A stretch of 64,000 nt of DNA from Rhizobiaceae bacterium (GTDB taxonomy: Bacteria > Pseudomonadota > Alphaproteobacteria > Rhizobiales > Rhizobiaceae): NCBI GenBank assembly GCA_025698895.1, contig JAILWO010000002.1, positions 1,054,001-1,118,000 of the forward strand, in the 5' to 3' direction. A program made the position numbers and the translations under genes. Shown here one piece after another: positions 17,312 through 26,631 of the stretch. Positions within the stretch are counted from its first letter, which is position 1, and each line of letters starts with the position of its first letter. The notes below the pieces were generated by a model. It had not been told where the DNA came from. It did no database searches and worked only from the letters and a program-made list of their open reading frames with translations.

Positions 17312-18301
17312 TCAGCCGCCCGTGACGCTCATGTGACGCGATACAGACGGGCGTTTCGTGCGCCGGTCGATGATGAAATCATGTCCCTTGGGCTTGCGCG
17401 AGATCGCCTCGTCGATGGCGCTGCTCACCAGTTCGTTGCCTTCGGACGCGCGCAGCGGCGCGCGCAGATCGGCCGCGTCCTCCTGGCCCAGGCACATATA
17501 GAGCGTGCCCGTGCAGGTCAGCCGCACCCGGTTGCAGCTCTCGCAGAAATTATGCGTCATCGGCGTGATAAAGCCGAGCCGGCCGCCTGTCTCGGCCACT
17601 TCGACATAGCGCGCCGGCCCGCCGGTCCTGAATGGTATGTCGGTCAGCGTGAAGTCGCGCTCGAGATCGGCGCGCAGCCTGGACAGCGGCAGGTACTGGT
17701 CGGTGCGGTCGGCGTCGATCTCGCCCATCGGCATGGTCTCGATGACGGTGAGATCCATGCCGCGACCATGCGCCCAGCGCATCAGGTGGGGAATCTCGGC
17801 GTCGTTGAAACCCTTCAGCGCGACCGCGTTGAGCTTGACGCTCATCCCCGCGCGCTGGGCCGCGTCGAGGCCCGTCATGACGCGCGACAGGTCGCCCCAG
17901 CGCGTGATCTGGCGGAACTTGTCGGGATCGAGCGTATCGATCGACACGTTGATGCGCCTGACGCCGCACGCGGCGAGCTCGTCGGCGAAGCGGGCAAGCT
18001 GCGAGCCGTTTGTCGTGAGGGTCAGTTCATCCAGCGCGCCGCTGTCCAGATGGCGCGAAATCTGGCGCACCAGATGCATGATGTTCTTGCGGACCAGCGG
18101 CTCGCCGCCGGTGAGCCTGAGCTTGCGCACGCCCTTTTCGATGAAGACGGTGGTCAGCCGGTCGAGCTCCTCCAGGCTGAGCAGGTCCTTCTTGGGTAGG
18201 AAGGTCATGTTTTCCGCCATGCAATATGTGCAGCGGAAGTCGCAGCGGTCGGTGACCGACACCCTCAGATAGGTGATGTCGCGTCCGAACGGGTCCGTCA
18301 T
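17312..18301 (-). CDS. moaA: GTP 3',8-cyclase MoaA
   Basis: A 329-residue radical SAM enzyme that starts molybdenum cofactor synthesis from GTP. The N-terminal cluster motif is CDFRCTYC at about residues 20-27, and the C-terminal cluster is supplied by [18 protein letters not shown]. The C-terminal GG, needed for MoaC/MoaA function in the family, is present. Start is ambiguous: ATG 18301 ([13 protein letters not shown]) is listed, while in-frame ATG 18361 would add 20 residues; neither has a clear ribosome binding site. The divergent DUF971 gene begins at 18416. Confidence 0.93.
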   Translation of the reverse strand: MTDPFGRDITYLRVSVTDRCDFRCTYCMAENMTFLPKKDLLSLEELDRLTTVFIEKGVRKLRLTGGEPLVRKNIMHLVRQISRHLDSGALDELTLTTNGSQLARFADELAACGVRRINVSIDTLDPDKFRQITRWGDLSRVMTGLDAAQRAGMSVKLNAVALKGFNDAEIPHLMRWAHGRGMDLTVIETMPMGEIDADRTDQYLPLSRLRADLERDFTLTDIPFRTGGPARYVEVAETGGRLGFITPMTHNFCESCNRVRLTCTGTLYMCLGQEDAADLRAPLRASEGNELVSSAIDEAISRKPKGHDFIIDRRTKRPSVSRHMSVTGG

Positions 18302-18415
18302 CGCTGCGCTGTGCAAGATCGGCTCCTTCCCGGACCGGATTTGCCGTGGCTCGGTGGTCATCGCGTGCAATGTCGGATATCGCTTCGCCTCGTTCAAGTC
18401 CATAACAAGTGCCGT

Positions 18416-18775
18416 ATGCCCATGACCGCCCCGTCCGAACTGCGTGTGTCGAAAGACCGCCGAACCCTGACCGTCAGCTTTCCCGGGCACGAGCCGGTAA
18501 GCCTTGGCGCCGAACTGCTGCGCGTGCTTTCGCCGTCGGCCGAGGTCCAGGGCCATTCGCCCGAGCAGCGCGTGACGGTCGGCGGCAAGAAGGATGTGGG
18601 GATCGCCGACATCAAGCCGGTCGGCAACTACGCGGTGCGCATCGTCTTCGACGATCGCCACGACACGGGCATCTTCACCTGGGAATATCTGCATACGCTC
18701 GCTCACGAGCACGAGAAACGATGGGCCGAGTATCTGGCCGAGCTGGAAGCGAAGGGCCTGCGCCGGGAGGGTTAG
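18416..18775 (+). CDS. DUF971 domain protein (gamma-butyrobetaine hydroxylase-like N-terminal domain)
   Basis: A 119-residue protein with [32 protein letters not shown]...-type sequence and the [20 protein letters not shown] and TWEYLHTL signatures of DUF971, a small domain often linked to Fe-S and molybdenum-cofactor proteins. It is divergent from moaA, which agrees with that link. Two ATGs (18416 and 18422) are possible. Confidence 0.88.
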   Translation: MPMTAPSELRVSKDRRTLTVSFPGHEPVSLGAELLRVLSPSAEVQGHSPEQRVTVGGKKDVGIADIKPVGNYAVRIVFDDRHDTGIFTWEYLHTLAHEHEKRWAEYLAELEAKGLRREG

Positions 18776-18776
18776 G

Positions 18777-19985
18777 CTATCCGGCACGTACCGGCCTGGT
18801 GTTGGGCAGGAAGACCGTGAGTAGGCCAAGCAGCGGCAGGTAGGAGCACAGCCTGTAGACGAACTCGATGCCGTGCGCGTCGGCCAGAACGCCGAGAATC
18901 GCCGCCGCAATGCCGCCCATGCCGAAGGCGAGGCCGAAGAAGATGCCGGCGATCATGCCCACGCGGCCCGGAACAAGTTCCTGCGCGAACACCACGATGA
19001 CCGGAAAGGCCGAGGCCAGCAGGAGCCCGATGGTCGCGGTGAGCGCGATCGTGACGGGCAGGCTGGCATAGGGCAGCGCCAGCGTGAAGGGCAGGATGCC
19101 CACGATCGAGACCCAGATCACGGATTTGGAGCCGATCCGGTCCGCGACCGGCCCGCCCAGCAATGTTCCCGCCGCCATGCCGCCGAGGAACACGAACAGC
19201 AACAGTTGCGACTGCTGCACCGTGACCCCGAAGCGCTCGATCGCGTAGAAGGTGTAATAGCTAGTGAAGCTGGCCGTGTAGATGTTCTTGGAGAACACCA
19301 GCAGCGCAAGGACCACGAGCGCCAGCATGACGCGGCGGCGCGACAGGCCATGGTCGCCGGCGATCGCCTTACGGCCCGCGTTGCGGGCGCGATAGCGGGC
19401 ATACCAGGCGCTGACCTGCCACAGGATCATCATGCCGGCGAAAGCCGCGAAGGCGAACCAGGCCACGCTCGCTTGTCCACGCGGCACCACGATGAAGGCC
19501 GCCAGCAGCGGTCCGATGGCGGTGCCGAAATTGCCGCCGACCTGGAAGACCGACTGCGCCAGCCCGTAGCGCCCGCCGGAGGCGAACCGCGCCACGCGCG
19601 AGGCCTCCGGGTGGAAGACCGCCGATCCGATGCCGATCATGGCCGCGCCCAGAAGAAGCATCGGATAGGAATGGGCGAAGCCGAGCAAGAGCAGGCCGCA
19701 CAGCGTCGAGCCCATGCCGAAGGGCAGCGAGAAGGGCGCCGGGCGCCGGTCGGTGGCGAAGCCGATCACCGGCTGCAGCAGCGAGGCCGTGACCTGAAAG
19801 GTGAAGGTGAGCAGCCCGATCTGCCAGAAATCCAGGCCGAAGTCGGCCTTGATCATCGGATAGATCGCCGCCAGCAGCGACTGCATGATGTCGTTGAGCA
19901 TATGGCAGATGCTGATGGCGATCAGCACCGCATAGGCGGTCGTTTCGGCGGGGAGGGGACGCTGATCGGCGGTGACGTCTGACAA
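18777..19985 (-). CDS. MFS transporter, fosmidomycin-resistance (Fsr) type
   Basis: A 402-residue twelve-helix transporter. The N-terminal helix [21 protein letters not shown] and the later segment [16 protein letters not shown] are typical of Fsr-like exporters. No ATG gives a sensible N-terminus: the only upstream in-frame ATGs collide with the divergent AraC gene, so TTG 19985 (product [15 protein letters not shown]...) is proposed. The downstream end abuts the DUF971 stop by one base. A dedicated regulator may be the divergent AraC gene 87 bases away. Confidence 0.82.
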   Translation of the reverse strand: MSDVTADQRPLPAETTAYAVLIAISICHMLNDIMQSLLAAIYPMIKADFGLDFWQIGLLTFTFQVTASLLQPVIGFATDRRPAPFSLPFGMGSTLCGLLLLGFAHSYPMLLLGAAMIGIGSAVFHPEASRVARFASGGRYGLAQSVFQVGGNFGTAIGPLLAAFIVVPRGQASVAWFAFAAFAGMMILWQVSAWYARYRARNAGRKAIAGDHGLSRRRVMLALVVLALLVFSKNIYTASFTSYYTFYAIERFGVTVQQSQLLLFVFLGGMAAGTLLGGPVADRIGSKSVIWVSIVGILPFTLALPYASLPVTIALTATIGLLLASAFPVIVVFAQELVPGRVGMIAGIFFGLAFGMGGIAAAILGVLADAHGIEFVYRLCSYLPLLGLLTVFLPNTRPVRAG

Positions 19986-20072
19986 GGCGGGACCCTGAAT
20001 TCCATTCGATGCGTCGGCTATAGGCGCCTTGTTCGCGTCCTGCTTTCGTGCTGTGGTCCATTTCTTTCGCGA

Positions 20073-20945
20073 ATGGGCCAAAGGTGGATATTGTCCCGAA
20101 GCCTGAAAAGAGCCGAACACGACCATCGCAGCCGCGTGGAGTGGCTGGAGCGCGCCACCGGCGTGGTCGTTGGCCTGGCCGACCGCTATCCCGCCGGCCA
20201 CAAGGTGGCGGCCCATCGGCACGGCCGCGCGCAGTTGCTGAACGTCACCACCGGCGTCGTCCTGGTCAGGACCCAGATGGGTCGCTGGATCGTGCCCTCG
20301 GGCCACGCGATGTGGATCCCGGCCGGCGTCGAACATGCGGTCGACATGCTAGGCGACGTCCACATGCAGTCGGTCTATGTCCTGCCGCGGGCCCTTCAGG
20401 GGGCGCCGGCCAGCCTGCGTGTGCTGGCGCCGAGCGACCTGATGCGCAGTCTGGTGGCGGAAGTGGCGCCGGGCATCGACGAACCGCCGACACGGCGCGC
20501 CCGCCTGCTCATCCAGCTTCTGATTTGCGAGATTCCGCGCTTGCGCGAAGTCCCGCTCAGCCTGCCGCTGCCATCCGACGCGCGGCTGGTGGCCATGTGC
20601 CGGCGCTTCCTCGACGATCCGTCGCGGGGCGCGACCATCGACCAATGGGCCGAACGCGCGGGCATGAGCCGCCGCACCTTCACGCGCGCCTTCCAGCGCG
20701 AGACCGGGCTGAGCCTGTCGACATGGCGCCGGCAGGCCTGCCTGCTCGCGGCCTTGCCACGTCTGGCCGACGGGGAACACGTCACCACGGTCGCGGTCGA
20801 TCTCGGCTATGACAGCGCGGCGGCCTTCACGACCATGTTTCGCAAGATGCTCGGCAAGCCGCCGCGCGATTATGTCCGCGGCGCCAATCCAGCCTCCGGA
20901 TCGGATTTGGGTCCGCTCGACGCCACCGAAAGCCGCGCCGCGTGA
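20073..20945 (+). CDS. AraC family transcriptional regulator with N-terminal cupin
   Basis: A 290-residue regulator. The cupin-like N-terminal domain (about 30-120) contains [14 protein letters not shown] and the C-terminal pair of helix-turn-helices (about 165-275) contains [20 protein letters not shown] and [21 protein letters not shown]. This is the layout of the YdhB/NimR-type subgroup, whose members often control an adjacent exporter gene. Here the divergent Fsr-type exporter starts 87 bases away and is the obvious target. The stop overlaps the ynfA-like start (GTGA). Confidence 0.88.
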   Translation: MGQRWILSRSLKRAEHDHRSRVEWLERATGVVVGLADRYPAGHKVAAHRHGRAQLLNVTTGVVLVRTQMGRWIVPSGHAMWIPAGVEHAVDMLGDVHMQSVYVLPRALQGAPASLRVLAPSDLMRSLVAEVAPGIDEPPTRRARLLIQLLICEIPRLREVPLSLPLPSDARLVAMCRRFLDDPSRGATIDQWAERAGMSRRTFTRAFQRETGLSLSTWRRQACLLAALPRLADGEHVTTVAVDLGYDSAAAFTTMFRKMLGKPPRDYVRGANPASGSDLGPLDATESRAA

Positions 20946-21262
20946 GGCCGTTCGCGATCTACGCGCTTGCCGCCGTGGCGGAGATCGCCGGCTGCTTCGC
21001 ATTCTGGGGCTGGCTGAGGATGGGCAAGCCCGCCTGGTGGCTGGTGCCGGGCGTGGCCTCGCTGATCGCCTTCGCCTGGCTGCTGACCATGGTGGACAGT
21101 CCCGCCGCCGGCCGCGTCTACGCCGCCTATGGCGGCATCTACATCGTCGCGTCGCTTCTGTGGCTGCGGCTGGCCGAGGGATTCCAGCCGGATCGTTGGG
21201 ACCTCATGGGTGCCGCCATCTGCCTCGCTGGCGCCGCCGTCATCATCGCCGCGCCGCGCTGA
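20942..21262 (+). CDS. YnfA family small membrane protein (UPF0060)
   Basis: A 106-residue protein with four hydrophobic helices. [21 protein letters not shown] is the family N-terminal signature, and [17 protein letters not shown] follows in helix 3. YnfA-like proteins are SMR-like candidates for multidrug efflux. GTG 20942 overlaps the AraC stop by four bases, so it is translationally coupled to that regulator. Confidence 0.9.
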   Translation: MRPFAIYALAAVAEIAGCFAFWGWLRMGKPAWWLVPGVASLIAFAWLLTMVDSPAAGRVYAAYGGIYIVASLLWLRLAEGFQPDRWDLMGAAICLAGAAVIIAAPR

Positions 21263-21277
21263 GAGCCGATCGGCGGC

Positions 21278-21940
21278 TCAGTTGAGCCAGTTCATCAGCG
21301 CGGCGTTGTTCATCGGAGGGACCCGCTGACAGCCGAGCACGATGTAGCTGTTGGGAACATCGTTCATCAGGGCAATCGAGTAAAAGTCGCCTGTGGTCGT
21401 CACCAGTGCGACGATATAGGCCATCCCGCCCGAGACGCTTATCTTCGTGTTTTTTCGTGCGTCTGCCATGAGGGTTGCCAACTGGCCGGGCCCCCACGCG
21501 GCGGCGGGATTGAACCCGGTGGCGGTGTTGTTCAGTACGCCGCGAGCGGTTGTCTTGACGAGCGTGTTGACGCGCGGATCCGACTCGGTCGTCCCGATAT
21601 GGCCGACCCATCGCCCGCCATCCTGCCAGGTGACGATCGGGCAGCCGCTCATGAAACCGGTGAGCACGTCATGCGAGCCCAGGTGGCATTTCGCGCTCGC
21701 TCCCGGTCGGTAGTCGAGCCATTTGTGGCTGATCCGCATGTTCTTGGTGAAGCCGAGCGCCGCCGGCTGTGTATGGCTGAACACGGGATCCCAGGCGGAG
21801 AAATGTCCCGCAAGACCATTGTAGGTCATCGGGCTGGAATGCTGTTCGCGATGGTGGAACTGCCCGTCCCGGGCGCTGTCGACATTGGGCGGCTTGGTCC
21901 ACTGAAGACACACGCCCTTCTTGAAGTAGCGCTCGATCAT
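21278..21940 (-). CDS. Unknown protein with CNF1/BLF1/CheD-like Thr-Cys-His deamidase pattern
   Basis: A 220-residue soluble protein with no signal peptide. ATG 21940 follows a G-rich stretch (GGGGGGACGG) that can pair with 16S rRNA. I do not recognise the family by overall sequence. Residues 94-115 read TGFMSGC then PIVTWQDGGRWVGHI, placing Thr94, Cys100 and His114 with a Ser-Gly-Cys turn. This matches the Thr-x5-Cys spacing and the xSGC motif of the CheD/CNF1/BLF1 glutamine deamidase fold, in which the histidine follows 12-17 residues later. Length is close to BLF1 (about 211). Neighbours are regulators and an exporter-like gene, with no secretion system or immunity gene visible. Function is inference from motif geometry only. 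Confidence 0.6.
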   Translation of the reverse strand: MIERYFKKGVCLQWTKPPNVDSARDGQFHHREQHSSPMTYNGLAGHFSAWDPVFSHTQPAALGFTKNMRISHKWLDYRPGASAKCHLGSHDVLTGFMSGCPIVTWQDGGRWVGHIGTTESDPRVNTLVKTTARGVLNNTATGFNPAAAWGPGQLATLMADARKNTKISVSGGMAYIVALVTTTGDFYSIALMNDVPNSYIVLGCQRVPPMNNAALMNWLN

Positions 21941-22049
21941 CCGTCCCCCCCATCACAGGATCGTCCGCCTGAACCGGAAACATGACACGCGGCCGGTCCC
22001 GAATCAAACGTCATCCGTACGCAATCGCAGGCGTCTGGGCCCGAAGGTC

Positions 22050-22538
22050 TCAGCCGTCGTCGCGCTGAAGCATCTCCGTGATGCGGCGCATCTGCTCAGC
22101 CATGGCGTCGCATTGCGCCGGCGTGGATTGCGCCATCACCTTGTCGATCAGCGCGGTGTAGATCGTCATCGCTTCCATGAGCCGCTTCTCGCCATAGTCG
22201 GTGAGATAAAGCCGCATGACCCGCTTGTCCTTCGGGTCCCCCTCGCGCCGGAGAAGCCCCTGCTTTTCAAGCTGGGGCAGGAGCATGGTGATGTTCGAGC
22301 GGCCGACCAGCAGCTTGCGCGCCACGTCGTGCTGCGACATGCCCGGATGGCGATAGAGGTTCATCAGCACATCGAGCTGGGCGATCTTCAGGTCGACCTC
22401 GGCGAGCGCCCGCGACAGTTCGCGAACCACGGCCTTCTCCGCCTTCACCACCGCGATCCAGTTGCGGAAGCGCGGATTGTCCCACGGAAGCTCCGGCCGT
22501 GAGGCCAGGGTGGATTTCGCCTCTTGATTTTTGTTCAT
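22050..22538 (-). CDS. MarR family transcriptional regulator
   Basis: A 162-residue winged-helix regulator. The DNA-binding part contains PGMSQHDVARKLLVGRSNITM (recognition helix) and REGDPKDKRVMRLYLTDYG (wing), both standard for MarR proteins; long N- and C-terminal helices form the dimer interface. ATG 22538 is listed; an in-frame TTG at 22568 would add ten residues. No good ribosome binding site precedes either. It is divergent from the hydrolase gene with 45 bases between, and two palindromic operators fill that gap. Confidence 0.88.
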   Translation of the reverse strand: MNKNQEAKSTLASRPELPWDNPRFRNWIAVVKAEKAVVRELSRALAEVDLKIAQLDVLMNLYRHPGMSQHDVARKLLVGRSNITMLLPQLEKQGLLRREGDPKDKRVMRLYLTDYGEKRLMEAMTIYTALIDKVMAQSTPAQCDAMAEQMRRITEMLQRDDG

Positions 22539-22566
22539 GCTTGAACGATACTGTTCATGGTTGAAC
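22533..22566. promoter_or_regulatory. Tandem MarR operators, GTTCA-N4-TGAAC
   Basis: Two near-identical 14-bp palindromes, GTTCATGCTTGAAC at 22533-22546 and GTTCATGGTTGAAC at 22553-22566, lie with centres 20 bp apart between the divergent regulator and hydrolase genes. The first contains the ATG of the MarR gene. Two helical turns between centres suits two MarR dimers on one DNA face, so autoregulation plus control of the hydrolase is likely. Confidence 0.75.
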
Positions 22567-22583
22567 AATCAAGGATGTGTGTC

Positions 22584-23507
22584 ATGTCCAGCCTCTCTAC
22601 AGGGTTCATCCGTTCCGTCTTCGCCTTAGCCGACCATATAGCCCCGGTCACCGCCGGGCGGCTAGCCTTTCGGCTTTTCTGCCGCACGCCGAGCCCGCGC
22701 GCCATGTCCGCGAAGGAACGCGAAGCCGTCGCGGCGGCCGGCCCTTTGATGGCGACGGCGCGCGTCCACCGGCTGCGCATGAGGCGCGGCCACGCCACGG
22801 CCTGGCTGTTCCGGCCGGCGACCCGCTATCCGTCGGGCCGCACCGTGCTTGTGCTGCACGGCTGGCGCTCGCGCACCGAACATATGCGTCCCGTCATCGA
22901 GGCGCTGCTGGATGAAGGATTTCGCGTCGTGGCCATCGACCTGCCGGGTCACGGCCGCTCCTCCGGCCGGCAGCTCAACCTGGCGCTGGCGGTCGAGGCG
23001 GCGCAACTCGCCGATCAATGGTTCGGCCCCTTCGCCGCGATCGTCGGCCATTCCTTCGGCGGCGCGGTCGCGGTCAACGCCGTCGCCGGTTCGATCGCGG
23101 GCGTGCCGGCGATCGCGGCCGATCGGCTTGCCCTAATCGGAGCACCGAGTTCCATGCCCGCGATCTTCGAGGATTTTGGCCGTTTCCTCAATCTCGGGCC
23201 GCGCGCGCAGACGGCGCTCGCCGACGAGGTGCGGCGTGTCGCCGGCCAGCCGCTGTCGGCCTATGTCGGCGCCGAACAGCTTGCCGCGCTCGATAGTCCC
23301 ACGCTTGTGGTTCACGCGCCGGACGGCAAGGAAGTGCCGTTTTCGGAGGCGCATGCCTTCGAGAAGGCAGGGTCCCACGTCACGCTCATGCGCGCCGCGG
23401 GCCTTGGCCACCGCCGCATCATGGCCGATCCTCACGTGGCGAAGGCCGTCGCGCGGTTCGTGGCGACGCCTCTCGATACCGCTGGTGCCGCCGACCTGGC
23501 GGCCTGA
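22584..23507 (+). CDS. Alpha/beta hydrolase
   Basis: A 307-residue protein of the alpha/beta hydrolase fold. The oxyanion segment is VLHGWRSRTEHMRPV (about 90), the nucleophile elbow is GHSFGG (Ser near 156), and the catalytic His is in GLGHRRIM near 277. The first 70 residues are extra compared with minimal hydrolases and contain a hydrophobic stretch. ATG 22584 has AAGGA nine bases upstream. Control by the divergent MarR repressor is likely; substrate unknown. Confidence 0.86.
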   Translation: MSSLSTGFIRSVFALADHIAPVTAGRLAFRLFCRTPSPRAMSAKEREAVAAAGPLMATARVHRLRMRRGHATAWLFRPATRYPSGRTVLVLHGWRSRTEHMRPVIEALLDEGFRVVAIDLPGHGRSSGRQLNLALAVEAAQLADQWFGPFAAIVGHSFGGAVAVNAVAGSIAGVPAIAADRLALIGAPSSMPAIFEDFGRFLNLGPRAQTALADEVRRVAGQPLSAYVGAEQLAALDSPTLVVHAPDGKEVPFSEAHAFEKAGSHVTLMRAAGLGHRRIMADPHVAKAVARFVATPLDTAGAADLAA

Positions 23508-23508
23508 G

Positions 23509-23913
23509 TCAGGATTCGTCCTCCCTGGGCGCCGGCAGGTCGGCCGGCAGCCCGGCCTTCTTCCAGGCGGAGAACCCGCCGCCGACATGCGCGACCGGCT
23601 CCAGCCCCATCTCCTGCGCGGTCCTGGCCGCAAGCGCCGAGCGCCAGCCTCCCGCGCAAAAGAAGACGAACCGCTTGCCGCTTGCGAACACCTCCCGGTG
23701 ATAGGGGCTTTCGGGGTCGATCCAGAATTCGAGCATGCCGCGCGGGGCGTGGATGGCGCCCGGCATCCGGCCCTCGCGCTCCAGCTCGCGCGGATCGCGA
23801 ATGTCGACGAACACCACCTCCTCGGAACCGAGCAGCTTCGCCGCCTCGGCGGGCGCGAGCGTCGTCACCTGCGCCTCCGCCTCCTCCAGCAACGCCTTGT
23901 AGCCCTTCTTCAT
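23509..23913 (-). CDS. Rhodanese-like domain protein
   Basis: A 134-residue single-domain sulfurtransferase. DIRDPRELEREGRMPGAIHAP is the CH2A region and FFCAGGWRSALAA contains the active-site cysteine in a six-residue loop ending in Arg-Ser, consistent with sulfur transfer. ATG 23913 has AAGGAG upstream; a longer in-frame ATG at 23985 lacks support. The stop lies one base from the convergent hydrolase stop. The sulfur acceptor is unknown. Confidence 0.88.
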   Translation of the reverse strand: MKKGYKALLEEAEAQVTTLAPAEAAKLLGSEEVVFVDIRDPRELEREGRMPGAIHAPRGMLEFWIDPESPYHREVFASGKRFVFFCAGGWRSALAARTAQEMGLEPVAHVGGGFSAWKKAGLPADLPAPREDES

Positions 23914-23960
23914 GCACGGTCTCCTTGCGGCTGATGCATTCGGATGTGGCCATGTCGCGT

Positions 23961-23998
23961 GGCGAAAACAAGCCGGCCGGCGCATGGCGCCGGCCGGC
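23961..23998 (-). terminator. Intrinsic terminator after the L,D-transpeptidase gene
   Basis: GCCGGCCGGCGC at 23972-23983 pairs perfectly with GCGCCGGCCGGC at 23987-23998 around a 3-base loop, a 12-bp GC stem. On the minus strand it is followed by TTGTTTTC, so it terminates transcription from the L,D-transpeptidase gene 27 bases upstream. Confidence 0.75.
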
Positions 23999-24024
23999 GG
24001 GAACCCGGATGAAGCTTTCGGAGG

Positions 24025-24654
24025 TCAGCGCAAGACGACGACCCGGGTTCCGACCTTAACCTGGTCGTAGAGATGCATGACGTCCTCGTTCGCCATGCGG
24101 ATGCAGCCCGACGACATGGCCTGCCCGATCGTCCAGGGCTGGTTGGTGCCGTGGATGCGGTAGAGCGTCGAGCCGATATAGAGCGCACGCGCGCCAAGCG
24201 GATTTTCCGGTCCGCCGGGCATGTAGGCCGGCAGGATGCGGCCCTGCGCCGCTTCGCGCCTGCGCATCTGCGGCGGCGGGGTCCAGCCCGGCCATTCGGC
24301 CTTGCGGCTGATGCGATTCGTGCCCGCCCAGGTGAAGCCCTCGCGCCCGACGCCGATGCCGTATTTGATCGCCCGGCCATTGCCGAGCGTATAATAGAGC
24401 CGCCGTTCGGACGTGTTGACGATGATCGTGTCGGGGCCGTGGCGGCCGTCGTAAGAGATGATCTGGCGCGGGATGGGTGACTTGTCCGAACGCTGGTGGG
24501 CGCTCCTTCTGGGCGTCCGGGGCACCTGGTCGCGAAGCACGCTCGTACCCGTCGCCGGGTCGATCATCCAGTTCGCCTCGGCCAGCGCGCCGCCGCCCGA
24601 CCCGCCCAGCATGACGGCGGCCGACACGATCACCGCCCCCAACAAGCCCTTCAT
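24025..24654 (-). CDS. L,D-transpeptidase (YkuD/ErfK type), periplasmic
   Basis: A 209-residue protein with an N-terminal signal peptide or anchor (hydrophobic 5-25) and a YkuD domain from about residue 80 to the end. The catalytic motif reads HGTNQPWTIGQAMSSGCIRMAN, with nucleophile Cys near residue 183 in the SxGCIRM context. Such enzymes make 3-3 peptidoglycan crosslinks or attach proteins to peptidoglycan. A strong terminator follows. Upstream TTGACG (24713-24718 complement) could be the -35 element. Confidence 0.9.
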   Translation of the reverse strand: MKGLLGAVIVSAAVMLGGSGGGALAEANWMIDPATGTSVLRDQVPRTPRRSAHQRSDKSPIPRQIISYDGRHGPDTIIVNTSERRLYYTLGNGRAIKYGIGVGREGFTWAGTNRISRKAEWPGWTPPPQMRRREAAQGRILPAYMPGGPENPLGARALYIGSTLYRIHGTNQPWTIGQAMSSGCIRMANEDVMHLYDQVKVGTRVVVLR

Positions 24655-24807
24655 GCGTCCGCTCCGTTCATAGATGGCATCCCGCCGGATCTAGCGACCC
24701 GTTGCAGCGTGCCGTCAACCTATGTTTCATCCGGTAACGGAATGGTTATGAGCCGGATTGGTTCGCCCGCCCGGGTTCAACTTTTCGCGAAGTCGACGGC
24801 GCGGCAG

Positions 24808-26427
24808 CTATCCGAGGTTGAGTTCCTTGAAGAAGTCGTTGCCCTTGTCGTCGATGACGATGAAGGCCGGGAAATCCTCGACCTCGATCCTCCACACCGC
24901 CTCCATGCCGAGTTCGGGATATTCGAGCACCTCGACCCGCTTGATGCAGTCCTGCGCCAGTCTTGCCGCCGGCCCGCCGATCGAGCCGAGATAGAAGCCG
25001 CCATGGCGCTGGCAGGCCTCGCGAACCTGGCGCGAGCGATTGCCCTTGGCCAGCATCACCATCGAGCCGCCGAAGGACTGGAACTGGTCGACATAGGAAT
25101 CCATCCGGCCCGCCGTCGTCGGACCGAACGAGCCGGACGCGAAGCCCTGCGGCGTCTTGGCTGGCCCGGCATAGTAGACGGGATGGTTCTTCATGTAGTC
25201 CGGCATGCCCTGGCCGCTGTCGAGCCGCTCGCGGATCTTCGCATGGGCCAGGTCGCGCGCCACGATGATCGTGCCCGTGAGCGACAACCGCGTCTTGACC
25301 GGGTGGCGGGAAAGCTGCGCGAGAATCTCGCTCATGGGCCGGTCGAGATCGACCTCGACCACGTCGCCGCCGAGCCTGGCCTCGTCGATGTCGGGCATGT
25401 AGCGGGCAGGGTTGGTCTCCAACTCCTCCAGGAAGACGCCGTCGCGGGTGATCTTGCCGAGCGCCTGCCGGTCCGCCGAGCAGGACACGCCAAGCCCGAT
25501 CGGCAGCGACGCACCGTGGCGCGGCAGGCGGATGACGCGCACGTCGTGGCAGAAATACTTGCCGCCGAACTGCGCGCCGACGCCCATCTGCTGGGTCAGC
25601 TTGTGAACTTCCGCCTCCATTTCGAGGTCGCGGAAGGCATGGCCGCTCTCGCTGCCCTGGGTCGGCAGGCCGTCGAGATAGCGGGTGGAGGCCAATTTGA
25701 CGGTCTTCAGGTTCATCTCGGCCGAGGTGCCGCCAATCACGATCGCCAGATGGTAGGGCGGGCAGGCGGCCGTGCCGAGCGTCAGGATCTTTTCCTTCAG
25801 GAAGTCGATCAGCCGGTGATGCGTCATCAGCGACGGCGTGCCCTGGTAGAGAAAGGTCTTGTTGGCGGAGCCGCCGCCCTTGGCCACGAACAGGAACTTG
25901 TAGGCGTCCTCGCCCTCCTCGTAGATATCGATCTGGGCCGGCAGGTTGTTCTTCGTGTTCTTCTCCTCGAACATCGAAAGCGGCGCCAGCTGCGAATAGC
26001 GCAGGTTCTTGCGCTCATAGGCGTCGAGCACGCCGCGCCCGAGCGCCTCGGCGTCACCGCCCTCCGTCCACACGAGGCGGCCCTTCTTGCCCATGATGAT
26101 CGCGGTGCCGGTGTCCTGGCACATGGGCAGCACGCCGCCGGCGGCGATGTTGGCGTTCTTCAGGAGATCATAGGCCACGAACCGGTCATTGTCCGTCGCC
26201 TCGGGGTCGTCGAGAATCGCGGCGAGCTGCTTCAGATGTCCCGGCCGCAGAAGGTGGTTGATGTCGGCAAAGGCCGTCTCCGAAAGCAGCCGCAGCGCCT
26301 CCGGCTCGATCGCCAGCATCTCCTGCCCGCGAAAGCCCTCGACCGAGACATAATCGCTCGTCAGCTTGCGATAAGGCGTCTCGTCTCGCGCGAGCGGAAA
26401 CAGGTCGGCAAGCACGGGATCTGGCAT
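24808..26427 (-). CDS. fumA: Class I fumarate hydratase (4Fe-4S)
   Basis: A 539-residue enzyme that interconverts fumarate and malate in the citric acid cycle. Cluster-ligand cysteines lie in [20 protein letters not shown] and VSCSADRQ; the C-terminal beta domain has [16 protein letters not shown], typical of class I fumarase/tartrate dehydratase fusions in one chain. ATG 26427 has GGGAAGAG upstream and gives the family-typical N-terminus [12 protein letters not shown]. It is monocistronic, divergent from the larger L,D-transpeptidase gene. Confidence 0.93.
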   Translation of the reverse strand: MPDPVLADLFPLARDETPYRKLTSDYVSVEGFRGQEMLAIEPEALRLLSETAFADINHLLRPGHLKQLAAILDDPEATDNDRFVAYDLLKNANIAAGGVLPMCQDTGTAIIMGKKGRLVWTEGGDAEALGRGVLDAYERKNLRYSQLAPLSMFEEKNTKNNLPAQIDIYEEGEDAYKFLFVAKGGGSANKTFLYQGTPSLMTHHRLIDFLKEKILTLGTAACPPYHLAIVIGGTSAEMNLKTVKLASTRYLDGLPTQGSESGHAFRDLEMEAEVHKLTQQMGVGAQFGGKYFCHDVRVIRLPRHGASLPIGLGVSCSADRQALGKITRDGVFLEELETNPARYMPDIDEARLGGDVVEVDLDRPMSEILAQLSRHPVKTRLSLTGTIIVARDLAHAKIRERLDSGQGMPDYMKNHPVYYAGPAKTPQGFASGSFGPTTAGRMDSYVDQFQSFGGSMVMLAKGNRSRQVREACQRHGGFYLGSIGGPAARLAQDCIKRVEVLEYPELGMEAVWRIEVEDFPAFIVIDDKGNDFFKELNLG

Positions 26428-26560
26428 CGGCTCTTCCCTGGCGGTCGGCTTCGGAGGCAATGCGCGACCTTTTATCGGGCGGGCGGCAAATGTCCATGCC
26501 GCGCCGCCGGAGGCGGGCAGCGGGTTCACGCGCTCGTGTGAAGCCGGCCACGGAACATCG

Positions 26561-26600
26561 TTCACCGATGCTTAACGAAGGCGTGACGACTCTCTATATC
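26561..26600 (+). promoter_or_regulatory. Possible promoter of the YcbB-like gene with a CtrA-like site
   Basis: CTTAAC (26571-26576) and TATATC (26595-26600) are separated by 18 bases, 31 bases before the ATG at 26632. The upstream part, TTCA-N7-TTAAC from 26561, differs from the CtrA consensus TTAA-N7-TTAAC at one position. Both readings are tentative. Confidence 0.35.
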
Positions 26601-26631
26601 TGCCAATGACGCGACGCTTCGAGGGGAAGAC

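Noticed and set aside
24496-26541. Long plus-strand frame opposite fumarase
   Set aside because: No domain, shadow composition, and overlaps the fumarase and L,D-transpeptidase genes.
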